NCBI GenBank assembly: GCA_050178915.1
Contig: JBFXFO010000044.1
Span: 1 to 24,279, forward strand
DNA length: 24,279 nucleotides
Direction of reading: 5' to 3'
From: JBFXAF01 sp050178915
GTDB taxonomy: Bacteria > Pseudomonadota > Alphaproteobacteria > Rhizobiales > Rhizobiaceae
A program made the position numbers and the translations under genes. Below the pieces are notes generated by a model. That model was not told where the DNA came from and did no database searches. It saw nothing but the letters and a program-made list of their open reading frames with translations. This document shows, piece by piece, positions 8,422-16,660 of this stretch (its first letter is position 1; each line of letters opens with the position of its first letter).

Positions 8422-9792
8422 TCAGTACCGCTCGAACCCCCGGTGCAGTTCCCAGTCGGTAATGCGGCGGTCGTATTCGAACTGCTCCCACCGGGCCGTG
8501 TGCACGTAGTGCTCCACCACGTCCTCGCCGAGCGCGGCCTTCAGCATCTTCGACTTCGCCAGCGTCTCCGTCGCGTCGCGCAGCGTGCGTGGAATGTCGG
8601 TCAGCTTGCCGGCGTTGTAGGCGTCACCCTCGAACGGCTTTGCCAGTTCGAGCTTTTCGTCGACACCGGCAAGACCCGCCGCGATCAGCCCGGCAAAGGC
8701 GAGATACGGGTTGAGGTCGGCGCCGCCGATGCGGCATTCGATGCGGATGCCCTTCGAGCCTTCGCCGCAAAGGCGGAAGCCGGCGGTGCGGTTGTCGCGG
8801 CTCCAGATGATCTTGGTCGGTGCCCAGGTCGCCACCTGAAAGCGCTTGTAGGAGTTGATGTAGGGCGCCACCAGCCAGGTGAAGTCGCGCGCGTATTTGA
8901 GCTGTCCGGCCACCCATGAGCGCATCAGCGGGCTCATCGTGTGCTCGGCCTTCTTGTCGTAGAAGAGCGGCGTCTTGCCGTCGGCGCTCCACAGCGAATT
9001 GTGGATGTGGCACGAGCTGCCAGCCTGGCTGTAGTTGTATTTCGCCATGAAGGTGATCGACTTGCCGTGCAGGTGGGCGATCTCCTTGGCGCCGTTCTTC
9101 AGGATCGAATGGCGGTCCGCCATCTCCAGCGCTTCCGCATAGCGGATGTTGATCTCCTCCTGCCCGAGCCCGGTCTCGCCCTTGGAGTTCTCGACCGGCA
9201 CGCCCGCGGCCTCGAGCCCGTTGCGCAGCGCGCGCATGATCGGCTCTTCCTTCGAGGTGAGCTGGATCATGTAGTCTTCGGTGTAGGGCGAAGCGGTGGT
9301 GAGGTTCTTGAAGTGCTTCGCATGCGCACCGTTGTAGGTGTCGTCGAACAGGTAGAACTCGAGCTCCGAGGCGAAGTAGGCGAGCCAGCCGCGTTCCTTC
9401 AGCCGCGCCAGCTGGCGCTTGAGGATGGCGCGCGGCGAATGCGGCAGGTCTTCATGCGTCTTCTGGTCCTGCACGTCGCACAGGACCAGCGCCGTCTTTT
9501 CCAGCCATGGGATGTGGCGGATGGTCGAGAGGTCGGGCTTGGCCAGGAAGTCGCCATAGCCCATGGACCAGTTGGCCGCCTTGTAGCCTGGCACCGGCTC
9601 CATATCGATGTCGATGGCCAGCAGATAGTTGCACTGATGCGTTTCCTCATAGGCCGACTCGACGAAATACTTCGCCAGGAAGCGCTTGCCGACCAGGCGG
9701 CCCTGCATGTCGACCACGGCCGTCAGGACGGTATCGATCGCGTCGTTGGCGACCGCCTTCTTCAGCTGATCGAAGGTGAGGTTTCCGGCCAT
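8422..9792 (-). CDS. Glutamine-synthetase-family gamma-glutamyl-amine ligase (PuuA/GlnT-like)
   Basis: This 456-residue protein has the glutamine synthetase fold. I start it at the ATG at 9792, because the AGGAG at 9804-9800 lies seven bases upstream; an in-frame TTG at 9798 is only one base from that site. Catalytic features are present (numbered from the ATG): the metal pair ELEFYLFD (Glu143, Glu145), GETGLGQEEINIRY, CHIHNSLW (His262, His264), the NRTAGFRLCGEG arginine loop, and ECRIGGADLNPY. The adenylylation segment of true GlnA (NLYxLP) is replaced by AYNAGKLTDIP, and the N-terminus reads DMQGRLVGKR as in PuuA-like proteins. It therefore probably condenses glutamate with an organic amine using ATP rather than assimilating ammonia. 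Amine identity is unknown; neighbours suggest an amino alcohol or polyamine. Confidence 0.9.
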   Translation of the reverse strand: MAGNLTFDQLKKAVANDAIDTVLTAVVDMQGRLVGKRFLAKYFVESAYEETHQCNYLLAIDIDMEPVPGYKAANWSMGYGDFLAKPDLSTIRHIPWLEKTALVLCDVQDQKTHEDLPHSPRAILKRQLARLKERGWLAYFASELEFYLFDDTYNGAHAKHFKNLTTASPYTEDYMIQLTSKEEPIMRALRNGLEAAGVPVENSKGETGLGQEEINIRYAEALEMADRHSILKNGAKEIAHLHGKSITFMAKYNYSQAGSSCHIHNSLWSADGKTPLFYDKKAEHTMSPLMRSWVAGQLKYARDFTWLVAPYINSYKRFQVATWAPTKIIWSRDNRTAGFRLCGEGSKGIRIECRIGGADLNPYLAFAGLIAAGLAGVDEKLELAKPFEGDAYNAGKLTDIPRTLRDATETLAKSKMLKAALGEDVVEHYVHTARWEQFEYDRRITDWELHRGFERY

Positions 9793-9829
9793 TCGCAATC
9801 TCCTGCACAGTTACGTTCTTCTTCAACAC

Positions 9830-9866
9830 AAAAAAGGCCGTGGCGGGCAAGGGGCCAGCCACGGCC
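9830..9866 (-). terminator. Intrinsic terminator between permease and gamma-glutamyl ligase genes
   Basis: Read on the minus strand, a 9-bp perfect stem (9866-9858 pairing with 9844-9836, GGCCGTGGC type) with a 13-base loop is followed directly by six Ts (9835-9830). It starts 15 bases after the permease stop and lies about 40 bases before the ligase start. It should end or attenuate transcripts coming from the permease gene. Confidence 0.85.
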
Positions 9867-9880
9867 GAATGTAGGATCGG

Positions 9881-11431
9881 TCAGCCTTTTTCGCCGACTG
9901 CCGCTTCGGCAGCCTTGATCGCCGCCTGCCGCGCCGCCACGATCTCGCCGATCGGCGGACCCTGGAATCGACGGCTTTCAAAGACGAACCATACCACGGC
10001 GGTCAGGATGAAGAAGCCGACCGTGATGTAGAGCGCCCAGTCGTTCGGCGGCTGGATGCCGAGCACGAAGATCAGGATCATCGAGATGATGGACAGCACG
10101 CCGAACAGCATGAAGATCCCTCTCCCGAGGTTCCACGGCCCCATCTTGTCCCATTTCGGCGTTCCCCAGGCGAGCATGCCGAGCACGATCGGGAAGGTGA
10201 ACGACAGGAACAGGAAGATGACCGTGCACGACACCACGATCGTGTATGCCGAGGTGCCCGCCACCGAGACGACCGACGAACCCCAGACGAAAAGCACGGC
10301 GAGGATCGAGCCCGTCCAGATCGCCGCCACCGGCGTGCGGAAGCGCGGGCTCACCTTGGCGAGCGCACCCGACGCCGGCAGGCCGCCATCGCGGCTGAAG
10401 GCGAAGATCATGCGCGACACCGAGGTGACGGTAGCGAGGCCGCAGAGCAGCTGCGCCACGAACACGACGATGTAGATGATGTATTTCAGCGTCGGATTCA
10501 CCTGCTGGTCGAAGGCCCAGAAGAACACGTTCCAGCCCTGCTTGGCGGCTTCGTCCATGTCCGGGATCATCAGCACGAACGACGCCAGGAACAGGTAGCC
10601 GAACAGCGCCGACCACACGACCGACATCACCATGGCGCGCGGCACCGAGCTCGCCGCCTTGATGGTCTCCTCGGAGGTGTGCGCCGAGGCGTCGTAGCCG
10701 GTGATGGTGTAGATCGGCAGCAACAGGCCGAGCAGGAAGATCCAGCTTCCCGAGACCTCCGGCCAGACGCTGCCACCCGCTTCGCCCGAATAGTTCTTGA
10801 AGGTGAACAGGCGCGAGAGATCGAGGCTGTCCGCCGAGATCAGGCAGACCACCGCGATCAGGATCGAGCCGAGAAAGATCAGGTAGCCGGAGAAGTCGGT
10901 CAGCCGCGCCGTCAGCTTGATGCCGAGATGGTTGATCAGCGCCTGCGCGCCGGTGATGATGACCAGGAAGATCATCTGGTTGGTCAGGCTTCCCTCAATG
11001 CCGAGATCGGCGCCGAAGGCTCCGATGAAGAACGTCCAGGTGCCGACATTGATGGCGCCGAGCACGGTGACGAGGCCGAACAGGTTGAGCCAGGCCGTCA
11101 CCCAGCCGGTGCCGCGATTGCCGAGGATCGAACCCCAGTGATAGAGGCCGCCGGCCGTCGGGTAGGCCGAGCTGATCTGCGACATCGCCACAGCGAAGGT
11201 GAGCGACACGAAGCAGCCGACCAGCCAGCCGATGCCGATGCCGATGCCGCCGGCACCGGACGTCGCCTGGGCGAGGCTGTTGATGCCGCCTGACAGGATG
11301 CAGATGATCGAGAACGAGACCGCGAAATTCGAAAAACGGCTCAGCCGTCGTTCCAGTTCTTGGGCATACCCCATTCCATGGAGGACCTTCATGTCCTCCT
11401 GTTTGTCTCTGTCCGAATAGTCCTGTGACAT
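9881..11431 (-). CDS. APC-superfamily amino acid/amine permease
   Basis: This inner-membrane transporter of about 516 residues has roughly twelve hydrophobic segments. The N-terminal core GYAQELERRLSRFSNFAVSFSIICILSGG, followed by SSAYPTAGGLYHW, is the hallmark of APC permeases of the GABA/choline/amine-type branch. I prefer the ATG at 11431, eight bases after a GGGG run; a GTG at 11437 is too close to it. A third candidate is the ATG at 11392, directly after GGAGG. The neighbouring ligase and dehydrogenases suggest that it imports the amine they degrade. A terminator follows, so it may be made in excess of the enzymes. Its promoter should lie in the intergenic region up to 11861. Confidence 0.9.
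   Translation of the reverse strand: MSQDYSDRDKQEDMKVLHGMGYAQELERRLSRFSNFAVSFSIICILSGGINSLAQATSGAGGIGIGIGWLVGCFVSLTFAVAMSQISSAYPTAGGLYHWGSILGNRGTGWVTAWLNLFGLVTVLGAINVGTWTFFIGAFGADLGIEGSLTNQMIFLVIITGAQALINHLGIKLTARLTDFSGYLIFLGSILIAVVCLISADSLDLSRLFTFKNYSGEAGGSVWPEVSGSWIFLLGLLLPIYTITGYDASAHTSEETIKAASSVPRAMVMSVVWSALFGYLFLASFVLMIPDMDEAAKQGWNVFFWAFDQQVNPTLKYIIYIVVFVAQLLCGLATVTSVSRMIFAFSRDGGLPASGALAKVSPRFRTPVAAIWTGSILAVLFVWGSSVVSVAGTSAYTIVVSCTVIFLFLSFTFPIVLGMLAWGTPKWDKMGPWNLGRGIFMLFGVLSIISMILIFVLGIQPPNDWALYITVGFFILTAVVWFVFESRRFQGPPIGEIVAARQAAIKAAEAAVGEKG
11380..11399 (-). other. Hairpin presenting an in-frame ATG early in the permease gene
   Basis: In the mRNA, GGAGGAC (11399-11393) pairs perfectly with GTCCTCC (11386-11380), leaving the 6-base loop ATGAAG. 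The loop holds the in-frame Met codon at 11392-11390. The 5' arm is itself a consensus ribosome-binding sequence. This may affect translation initiation or may simply be a coincidence of coding sequence. Confidence 0.4.
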
Positions 11432-11861
11432 CGTCACATCCCCATGACTTCAGACGCGCGGACCCCCGTCCCCACGGGCGCATCCGGCGGCTGCATTCCG
11501 AAGCTTGAAGTGATTACGTCCGGCCGACTTGGTGTCGTGGCCGTTTGCATGTCCGGGCCTGCCGGTTCTGCAGTTCGCGGGCCGCGCCGAGCGCATTCCG
11601 CCATCCCCTCGGGCGACTGAGCTCGGTTAAGTTTTTGCTAAAATGCGCCCGAAGCCGACGCTCAAACAGTTTATTCGATTTGTCAATTGGGGTCGGTGGA
11701 CAGTGCAGGCGGAGCTGCAGCAGGCGATCACGTTCAGGTCACCTTACAGGAATTTCATGATACGATCCGCAGAGAATTGTCATAAAGACCCGGCAGAAAT
11801 GACCGGTCCGGGTGCCGCATGGTGCCGGCTCCGGACTGTATTTGTCGCTTCGGGACGCTGA
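11432..11861. promoter_or_regulatory. 430-bp divergent intergenic region (permease / RND adaptor)
   Basis: No convincing gene lies here. It must carry promoters for the minus-strand permease and the plus-strand efflux genes. The stretch 11625-11800 is less GC-rich than its surroundings, and TAAAAT at 11639-11644 is a fair -10 for the plus strand, although no good -35 accompanies it. An imperfect inverted repeat (CGGCC at 11521-11525, GGCCG at 11539-11543) is a possible regulator site. A 72-codon frame (11643-11861) ends right at the next start but has no ribosome site and no recognisable family. Confidence 0.45.
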
Positions 11862-13043
11862 ATGTCGGTTTGGAAACAGTCTGCCCTTGCCCTCGTGATT
11901 CTGGTCGCGGCGGCTGTCGGCTGGGCCTGGTTCTTCCCGGGCGCCTCCGACGTCCTGTCGCGCTGGGGCATCGATTGGGCTGCCGCGGCGGTGAAGCCGT
12001 CCGAGCCCGCCGACGCTGGCAAGCCTGACGCGCCCGGCGGGCGCGGGCAAGGTGGCGGGCCGCCCGGGGTCATCACCGCAGCGGTCACGAGCGCCACCAT
12101 CAACGACACGCTGTCGGCCATCGGCACCGGCCGCGCCAACAGTTCCGTCACCGTCCTTCCCTACGCCTCCGGCCGGGTCACCGAGATCGCCGTCACGGCC
12201 GGACAGCGGATCGGCGCTGGCGCCGTGATCGCGCGCCTCGATTCGGAGAGCGAGGAGATCGCCGTCGACCGCAACCGCATTGCAGTCGAGGACGCGCAGG
12301 CCAAGCTCGACCGCGTGAAGGCGCTGCGCGAGAGCAACACCGCCACCGCCGTGCAGCTGACCGAGGCTGAAGTGGCGCTGAGCAACGCCAGGCTGGAGCA
12401 GCGCAACGCCGAACTGGCGCTCACCCGCCGCACCATCGTCTCGCCGATTGCCGGCATGGTCGGCATCCTGCCGGCGGAGATCGGCCAGCAGGTCACCTCG
12501 GCGTCGCCCATCGCCACCATCGACGACCGCTCGCGCATCATCGTGGCGTTCTGGGTGCCGGAGCGCTTCGCCTCCGCGGTCAGCGTCGGCCAGCCGCTGA
12601 CCGCCTCGCCGATCGCGCGCCCGAGCGAGATCTTCGAAGGCACGGTCAGCGCCGTCGACAACCGCCTCGACGAGGCGAGCCGCACCCTGCTGGTGCAGGC
12701 CGTCATCGACAACGCGAAGGACACGCTGCGTGCCGGCATGTCCTTCCAGGTCACCATGCGCTTCCCCGGCGACCGTTTCCCGGCGGTCAGCCCGCTCGCC
12801 ATCCAGTGGGGCACCGACGGCGCCTTCGTCTGGGCGATCGTCGACGGCAAGGCCACGCGCACCAAGGTCCGCATCATCCAGCGCAACACCGAAAGCGTGC
12901 TGGTCGATGCGCCGATCGCAGAGGGCAGCCAGGTGGTTGTCGAGGGCCTGCACGCCGTTCGCGAGGGTGCAGCCGTGAAGGTCGTCGAACGCACGTCTGC
13001 TCCGCCGGCCGCGACCGAGGTCGCACGGCCGGCCGGTTCCTGA
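11862..13043 (+). CDS. RND efflux periplasmic adaptor (membrane fusion protein)
   Basis: This 393-residue HlyD/AcrA-type adaptor links an RND pump to an outer-membrane channel. An N-terminal hydrophobic anchor (about 8-25) follows a short cytoplasmic start; no lipobox cysteine is seen. A Gly/Pro-rich linker leads to the first lipoyl half (VLPYASGRVTEIAVTAGQRIGAG, about 98-120), an alpha-helical hairpin (about 130-188), the second lipoyl half (TIVSPIAGMVGIL, about 191-203) and a beta-barrel (about 225-300). It is followed by its pump after 13 bp. The ribosome site is poor (GGGACG), and the start follows from the signal-anchor layout. Substrate range cannot be predicted. Confidence 0.92.
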   Translation: MSVWKQSALALVILVAAAVGWAWFFPGASDVLSRWGIDWAAAAVKPSEPADAGKPDAPGGRGQGGGPPGVITAAVTSATINDTLSAIGTGRANSSVTVLPYASGRVTEIAVTAGQRIGAGAVIARLDSESEEIAVDRNRIAVEDAQAKLDRVKALRESNTATAVQLTEAEVALSNARLEQRNAELALTRRTIVSPIAGMVGILPAEIGQQVTSASPIATIDDRSRIIVAFWVPERFASAVSVGQPLTASPIARPSEIFEGTVSAVDNRLDEASRTLLVQAVIDNAKDTLRAGMSFQVTMRFPGDRFPAVSPLAIQWGTDGAFVWAIVDGKATRTKVRIIQRNTESVLVDAPIAEGSQVVVEGLHAVREGAAVKVVERTSAPPAATEVARPAGS

Positions 13044-13056
13044 CCGGGCCCGCCGC

Positions 13057-16000
13057 ATGAGCACGGAAAACCACGCAGGCAGCGAGGGCGGCATCACCGC
13101 CCTTTTCGTCCGCCGCCCGGTCCTCGCCTTCGTCATCAACACGCTGATCGCAGTCGCCGGCCTTGCCGCCTTCTATGGCGTCGAGATCCGCGAGCTGCCC
13201 GACGTCGACCGCCCGGTCATTACGGTCTCGGCCGACTTCACCGGCGCCGCCGCCGAGACGATGGATCGCGAAGTCACGGCCGTGCTCGAAGGCGCGGTGT
13301 CGCGCGTCTCCGGCGTCAAGTCGATCTCGTCGACCTCGTCCTTCGGGCGCAGCCGCATCACCGTGGAGTTCGGCGACAGCGTCAACCTCGACGTCGCCGC
13401 CTCGGACATGCGCGATGCGCTCGGACGCGTTTCCAACACGCTGCCACAGGGGATGGACACGCCGCGCATCGTCAAGGCGGACGCCAACTCCAACGCCGTC
13501 GTGCGCCTCGCGCTCACCTCCGACCGCATGTCGGTCGAGGACATGACCATCCTCGTCGAGGACGAAATCCTCGACACACTGTCGGCTGTGCCCGGCGTCG
13601 CCGACGTTCAGGTGTTCGGCGATCGCGAAAAGATCTTCCGCATCGACATCGACCAGTCGAAGCTGGCGAGCCTCGGCTTCACCGTCGCCGACCTGCGCAG
13701 CGCGCTCGGCTCGGTCGCCTTCGACGCGCCGGCCGGCTCGATCACCACCGCCAACCAGGACATCATCGTCCGCGCCACCGCTGCGGTGACGACGCCGGAG
13801 GCGTTCGAGAACATCGTGATCGCCGGGCGCACCCGCATCGGCGACGTCGCCACCGTCACGCTCGACGGCGACAACCCGGCCACCTCGCTGCGCGCCAACG
13901 GCCGCACCGGCATCGGCCTCGGCATCATCCGCGCCGCCGAGTCCAACACGCTCGACATCTCGCAGGGTGTGCGCGAGGCGGCAGCCCGCATCCAGCAGAA
14001 TCTGCCGGAAGGCATGGACATCCGCGTCACCAGCGACGACGCGGTCTTCGTGCAGGGCGCCATCCACGAGGTCGAGATCGCGCTGGTCCTGTCGGTCTCG
14101 ATCGTCCTGCTCATCATCTACATGTTCCTGCTCGACTGGCGTGCGACGCTGATCCCCGGCCTCGCCATGCCCGTCGCGCTGATCGGCTCGATCGCCGCCA
14201 TCTACATGGCCGGCTTCTCCATCAACATCCTCACCCTGCTGGCGCTGGTGCTCGCCACCGGCCTCGTCGTCGACGACGCCATCGTCGTGCTTGAAAACAT
14301 CGTGCGCCGGCGCAACGAAGGCATGGGCCCGCGCGCCGCCGCCGTGCTCGGCACGCAGGAAGTGTTCTTCGCCGTCATCGCGACCACCGCGACGCTGGTC
14401 GCCGTGTTCGTGCCGCTCTCCTTCCTGCCCGGCCAGACCGGTGGCCTGTTCCGCGAGTTCGGCTTCGTGCTCGCCATGTCGGTGCTGCTCTCGTCGGTGG
14501 TCGCGCTGTCGCTCTGTCCGATGCTCGCCTCGCGCATGCTGAAAGGGCATGCCGAACACGGCAGCCGCGGCATCGGTGCACGCATCGGCGGCGGCCTGGC
14601 GCGGACCTACCGGCGCTGCCTCGGCGCATGCCTCAACGCGCCGCTGATCGTGGTGCTGATCTCGGTGCTGTTCGCCGGCGCCGCCTTCGCCGCCTTCGGC
14701 CTGATCCGTCAGGAGCTGACCCCGGTCGAGGACCGCTCGCTCGTCGCCATGCGTATCCAGGCACCGCAGGGCGTCAGCCTCGACTACACCGCTGCGCAGA
14801 TGCGCGAGCTGGAGCGGCTGGTGCAGCCTCTCATCCAGTCCGGCGAGGTGGTGAACACCTTCGCCAATGCCGGCCAGGGCGGCAGCGTCAATGGCGGCTT
14901 CATGGTGCTGACGCTGGCGCCGTGGGACAAGCGCGAGCGCACCCAGCAGCAGATCGCCGCCGACGTCGTCGAATATGCCAAGCAGGTGCCTGGCATCCGC
15001 GTCTTCCCGATCCAGCCGAACAGCCTCGGCATCCGCGGCGCCGGCAGCGGCCTGCAGTTCGCCATCGTCGGCAGCGACTATGGCGTGCTCAACGAGACGG
15101 CGCTGAAGGTCGTCTCCGCCCTGCAGCAGGACCCGCGTTTCCAGCAGGCCCGACTGTCGTCGGAGACCACGCAGCCGCAGCTCTCCGTCGAGATCAACCG
15201 CGACCGCGCCTCCGATCTCGGCATCAACATCGACGGCCTTGCCGACTCCATCCAGGCCATGCTCGACGGCCGCGAGATCGGCGACGTGTTCCTCGGCGAC
15301 CGTGCCTATGCGGTGAAGCTGGTTTCGACCACCAACCCGATCAACGACCCTACCGATCTCGAGAACATCTTCCTCAAGACCGCCGACGGCCGCTACGTGC
15401 CGATGTCGACCATCGCCACTTTGACCGAACGCGCGGTGCCGCCGCAGCTGGCGCGCGAACAGCAGTTGCGCTCCGTCGCCGTCACGTCGGGCCTTCGCTC
15501 CGACTTCGCGCTGGGAGATGCCTGGGTTGCCGCGCAGCAGATCGCCGAGCCGCTGCTGCCAGCCGGCACGCGCATCATTCCGCTCGCCGAGGCGGCGACG
15601 CTCGGCGAGCAGACGGGATCGATGATCACCATCTTCGGCTTCGCGCTGGTCATCATCCTGCTGGTGCTGGCGGCGCAGTTCGAGAGTTTCGTCTCCGCCG
15701 TCATCATCATGGCGACGGTTCCGCTCGGTCTCGCCTGCGCCGTGTTTGCCATGCTGCTCACAGGCACCAGCATGAACGCCTACAGCCAGATCGGCCTCGT
15801 GCTGCTCGTCGGCGTCATGGCCAAGAACGGCATTCTGATCGTCGAGTTCGCCAACCAGCTGCGCGACCGCGGCCTGGGCGTGCGCGAGGCGATCGAGCAG
15901 GCGTCCAACGTCCGCCTGCGGCCGGTGATGATGACCATGATCTGCACCGTGCTCGGCGGCCTCCCGCTGATCCTCGCCAGCGGCGCTGGCGCCGAAGCGC

Positions 16001-16182
16001 GCATCGCGCTCGGCTGGGTCATCGTGGGTGGCCTCGGCATGGCGACGGTCTCGACGCTCTTCCTGACGCCGGTCGCCTATCTCCTGCTCGGCCGTTTCGT
16101 CACGCCGAAGGTGCAGGAAGAGGCGCGGCTGAAGCGCGAGCTGCAGGAAGCGGCGTACACCAACACCGAGCCGGCGGAATGA
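13057..16182 (+). CDS. RND multidrug efflux pump, inner-membrane subunit (HAE1 type)
   Basis: This 1041-residue proton-driven pump is the usual length for AcrB/MexF-like proteins. It starts with FVRRPVLAFVINTLIAVAG (TM1), then ELPDVDRPVITVSADF, the standard HAE1 opening. The proton-relay pair in TM4 is intact (Asp406, Asp407 in ATGLVVDDAIVVLENI), as is the TM10 lysine (Lys923 in GVMAKNGILIVEFAN). Two large periplasmic loops follow TM1 and TM7, giving the expected duplicated architecture. Together with the adaptor it should form an export complex, using a TolC-type channel encoded elsewhere since none is in the window. Typical substrates are drugs, detergents or lipophilic metabolites, unspecified here. 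No dedicated TetR/MarR regulator gene lies beside it. Confidence 0.95.
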   Translation: MSTENHAGSEGGITALFVRRPVLAFVINTLIAVAGLAAFYGVEIRELPDVDRPVITVSADFTGAAAETMDREVTAVLEGAVSRVSGVKSISSTSSFGRSRITVEFGDSVNLDVAASDMRDALGRVSNTLPQGMDTPRIVKADANSNAVVRLALTSDRMSVEDMTILVEDEILDTLSAVPGVADVQVFGDREKIFRIDIDQSKLASLGFTVADLRSALGSVAFDAPAGSITTANQDIIVRATAAVTTPEAFENIVIAGRTRIGDVATVTLDGDNPATSLRANGRTGIGLGIIRAAESNTLDISQGVREAAARIQQNLPEGMDIRVTSDDAVFVQGAIHEVEIALVLSVSIVLLIIYMFLLDWRATLIPGLAMPVALIGSIAAIYMAGFSINILTLLALVLATGLVVDDAIVVLENIVRRRNEGMGPRAAAVLGTQEVFFAVIATTATLVAVFVPLSFLPGQTGGLFREFGFVLAMSVLLSSVVALSLCPMLASRMLKGHAEHGSRGIGARIGGGLARTYRRCLGACLNAPLIVVLISVLFAGAAFAAFGLIRQELTPVEDRSLVAMRIQAPQGVSLDYTAAQMRELERLVQPLIQSGEVVNTFANAGQGGSVNGGFMVLTLAPWDKRERTQQQIAADVVEYAKQVPGIRVFPIQPNSLGIRGAGSGLQFAIVGSDYGVLNETALKVVSALQQDPRFQQARLSSETTQPQLSVEINRDRASDLGINIDGLADSIQAMLDGREIGDVFLGDRAYAVKLVSTTNPINDPTDLENIFLKTADGRYVPMSTIATLTERAVPPQLAREQQLRSVAVTSGLRSDFALGDAWVAAQQIAEPLLPAGTRIIPLAEAATLGEQTGSMITIFGFALVIILLVLAAQFESFVSAVIIMATVPLGLACAVFAMLLTGTSMNAYSQIGLVLLVGVMAKNGILIVEFANQLRDRGLGVREAIEQASNVRLRPVMMTMICTVLGGLPLILASGAGAEARIALGWVIVGGLGMATVSTLFLTPVAYLLLGRFVTPKVQEEARLKRELQEAAYTNTEPAE

Positions 16183-16186
16183 ACCG

Positions 16187-16234
16187 GTCTGGCCCGAGCC
16201 AGATCATCGAAATTCTGGTCATGCCGGCCTGACC
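16187..16234 (+). terminator. Weak hairpins between convergent RND pump and GtrA genes
   Basis: Two short inverted repeats fill the gap after the pump stop: TCTGGC/GCCAGA (16188-16193, 16198-16203, 4-base loop) and GGTCA/TGACC (16217-16221, 16230-16234). Neither is followed by a T-run, so termination here is only a possibility. Confidence 0.25.
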
Positions 16235-16249
16235 TGAATAGCGATTGGT

Positions 16250-16660
16250 CTAGGCCAGCCAGCGGCCGACGATCGACCACCGTGCTGCGAGGAAGTTGAG
16301 CGCGGCCGCCAGCACCACGCCGATGATCTTCGCCGGCCACACCCCGATCATGTCCGCCAGCACGTAGAGGTTCAGGCTCGACACGCCGAGCGAGATCAGG
16401 GCTCCGAGCGAGACGAAGCGCAGGAGCGAGCCGCCGACCTGGCGCGAACGCTCGCCGGCAAACGTCCACAACGAATTGGCCGCGAAAGAAAACGTCACTG
16501 CGACGATCCAGGCGAGCAGGTTCGCCAGCAGCGGCACATCGATCACCTGCAGGAGCAGGCTGAACGCGGCGAGGTCGATCGCGGTGTTGGCGATGCCGAC
16601 GACACCAAAGCGCAGCAGTTGCCGGCGCACGCCGCCCGGCTTTGCCGATGCGTCGCTCAA
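16250..16660 (-). CDS. GtrA-family membrane protein (putative polyprenyl-phosphate-sugar flippase)
   Basis: This 136-residue protein has four hydrophobic segments. The opening LLRFGVVGIANTAIDLAAFSLLL and the later LLRFVSLGALISLGVSSLNLYVL and NFLAARWSIVGRW are typical of GtrA. GtrA proteins are thought to move lipid-linked sugars across the inner membrane. The start at 16660 is a TTG that overlaps the deacetylase stop by four bases; an in-frame GTG at 16630 is the alternative. It is the last gene of an operon with a GtrB-like transferase, a YdjC-like deacetylase and a GT87 protein, which fits a flippase role for the deacetylated lipid-linked sugar. Confidence 0.88.
   Translation of the reverse strand: MSDASAKPGGVRRQLLRFGVVGIANTAIDLAAFSLLLQVIDVPLLANLLAWIVAVTFSFAANSLWTFAGERSRQVGGSLLRFVSLGALISLGVSSLNLYVLADMIGVWPAKIIGVVLAAALNFLAARWSIVGRWLA

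Noticed and set aside
11643..11861. 72-codon frame ending exactly at the start of the RND adaptor
   Set aside because: No ribosome-binding site, no family resemblance, and a composition consistent with promoter DNA; kept only as a note on the intergenic region.
12874..14559. 561-codon minus-strand open frame antisense to the RND genes
   Set aside because: Extremely Glu/Asp/Arg/His/Gly-rich and low in hydrophobics, spanning the boundary of two clear RND genes; a GC-rich shadow.
14628..16232. 534-codon plus-strand frame overlapping the second half of the RND pump
   Set aside because: Arg/Ala/His-rich out-of-frame translation; the pump frame keeps its TM10 lysine and full length, so there is no frameshift.
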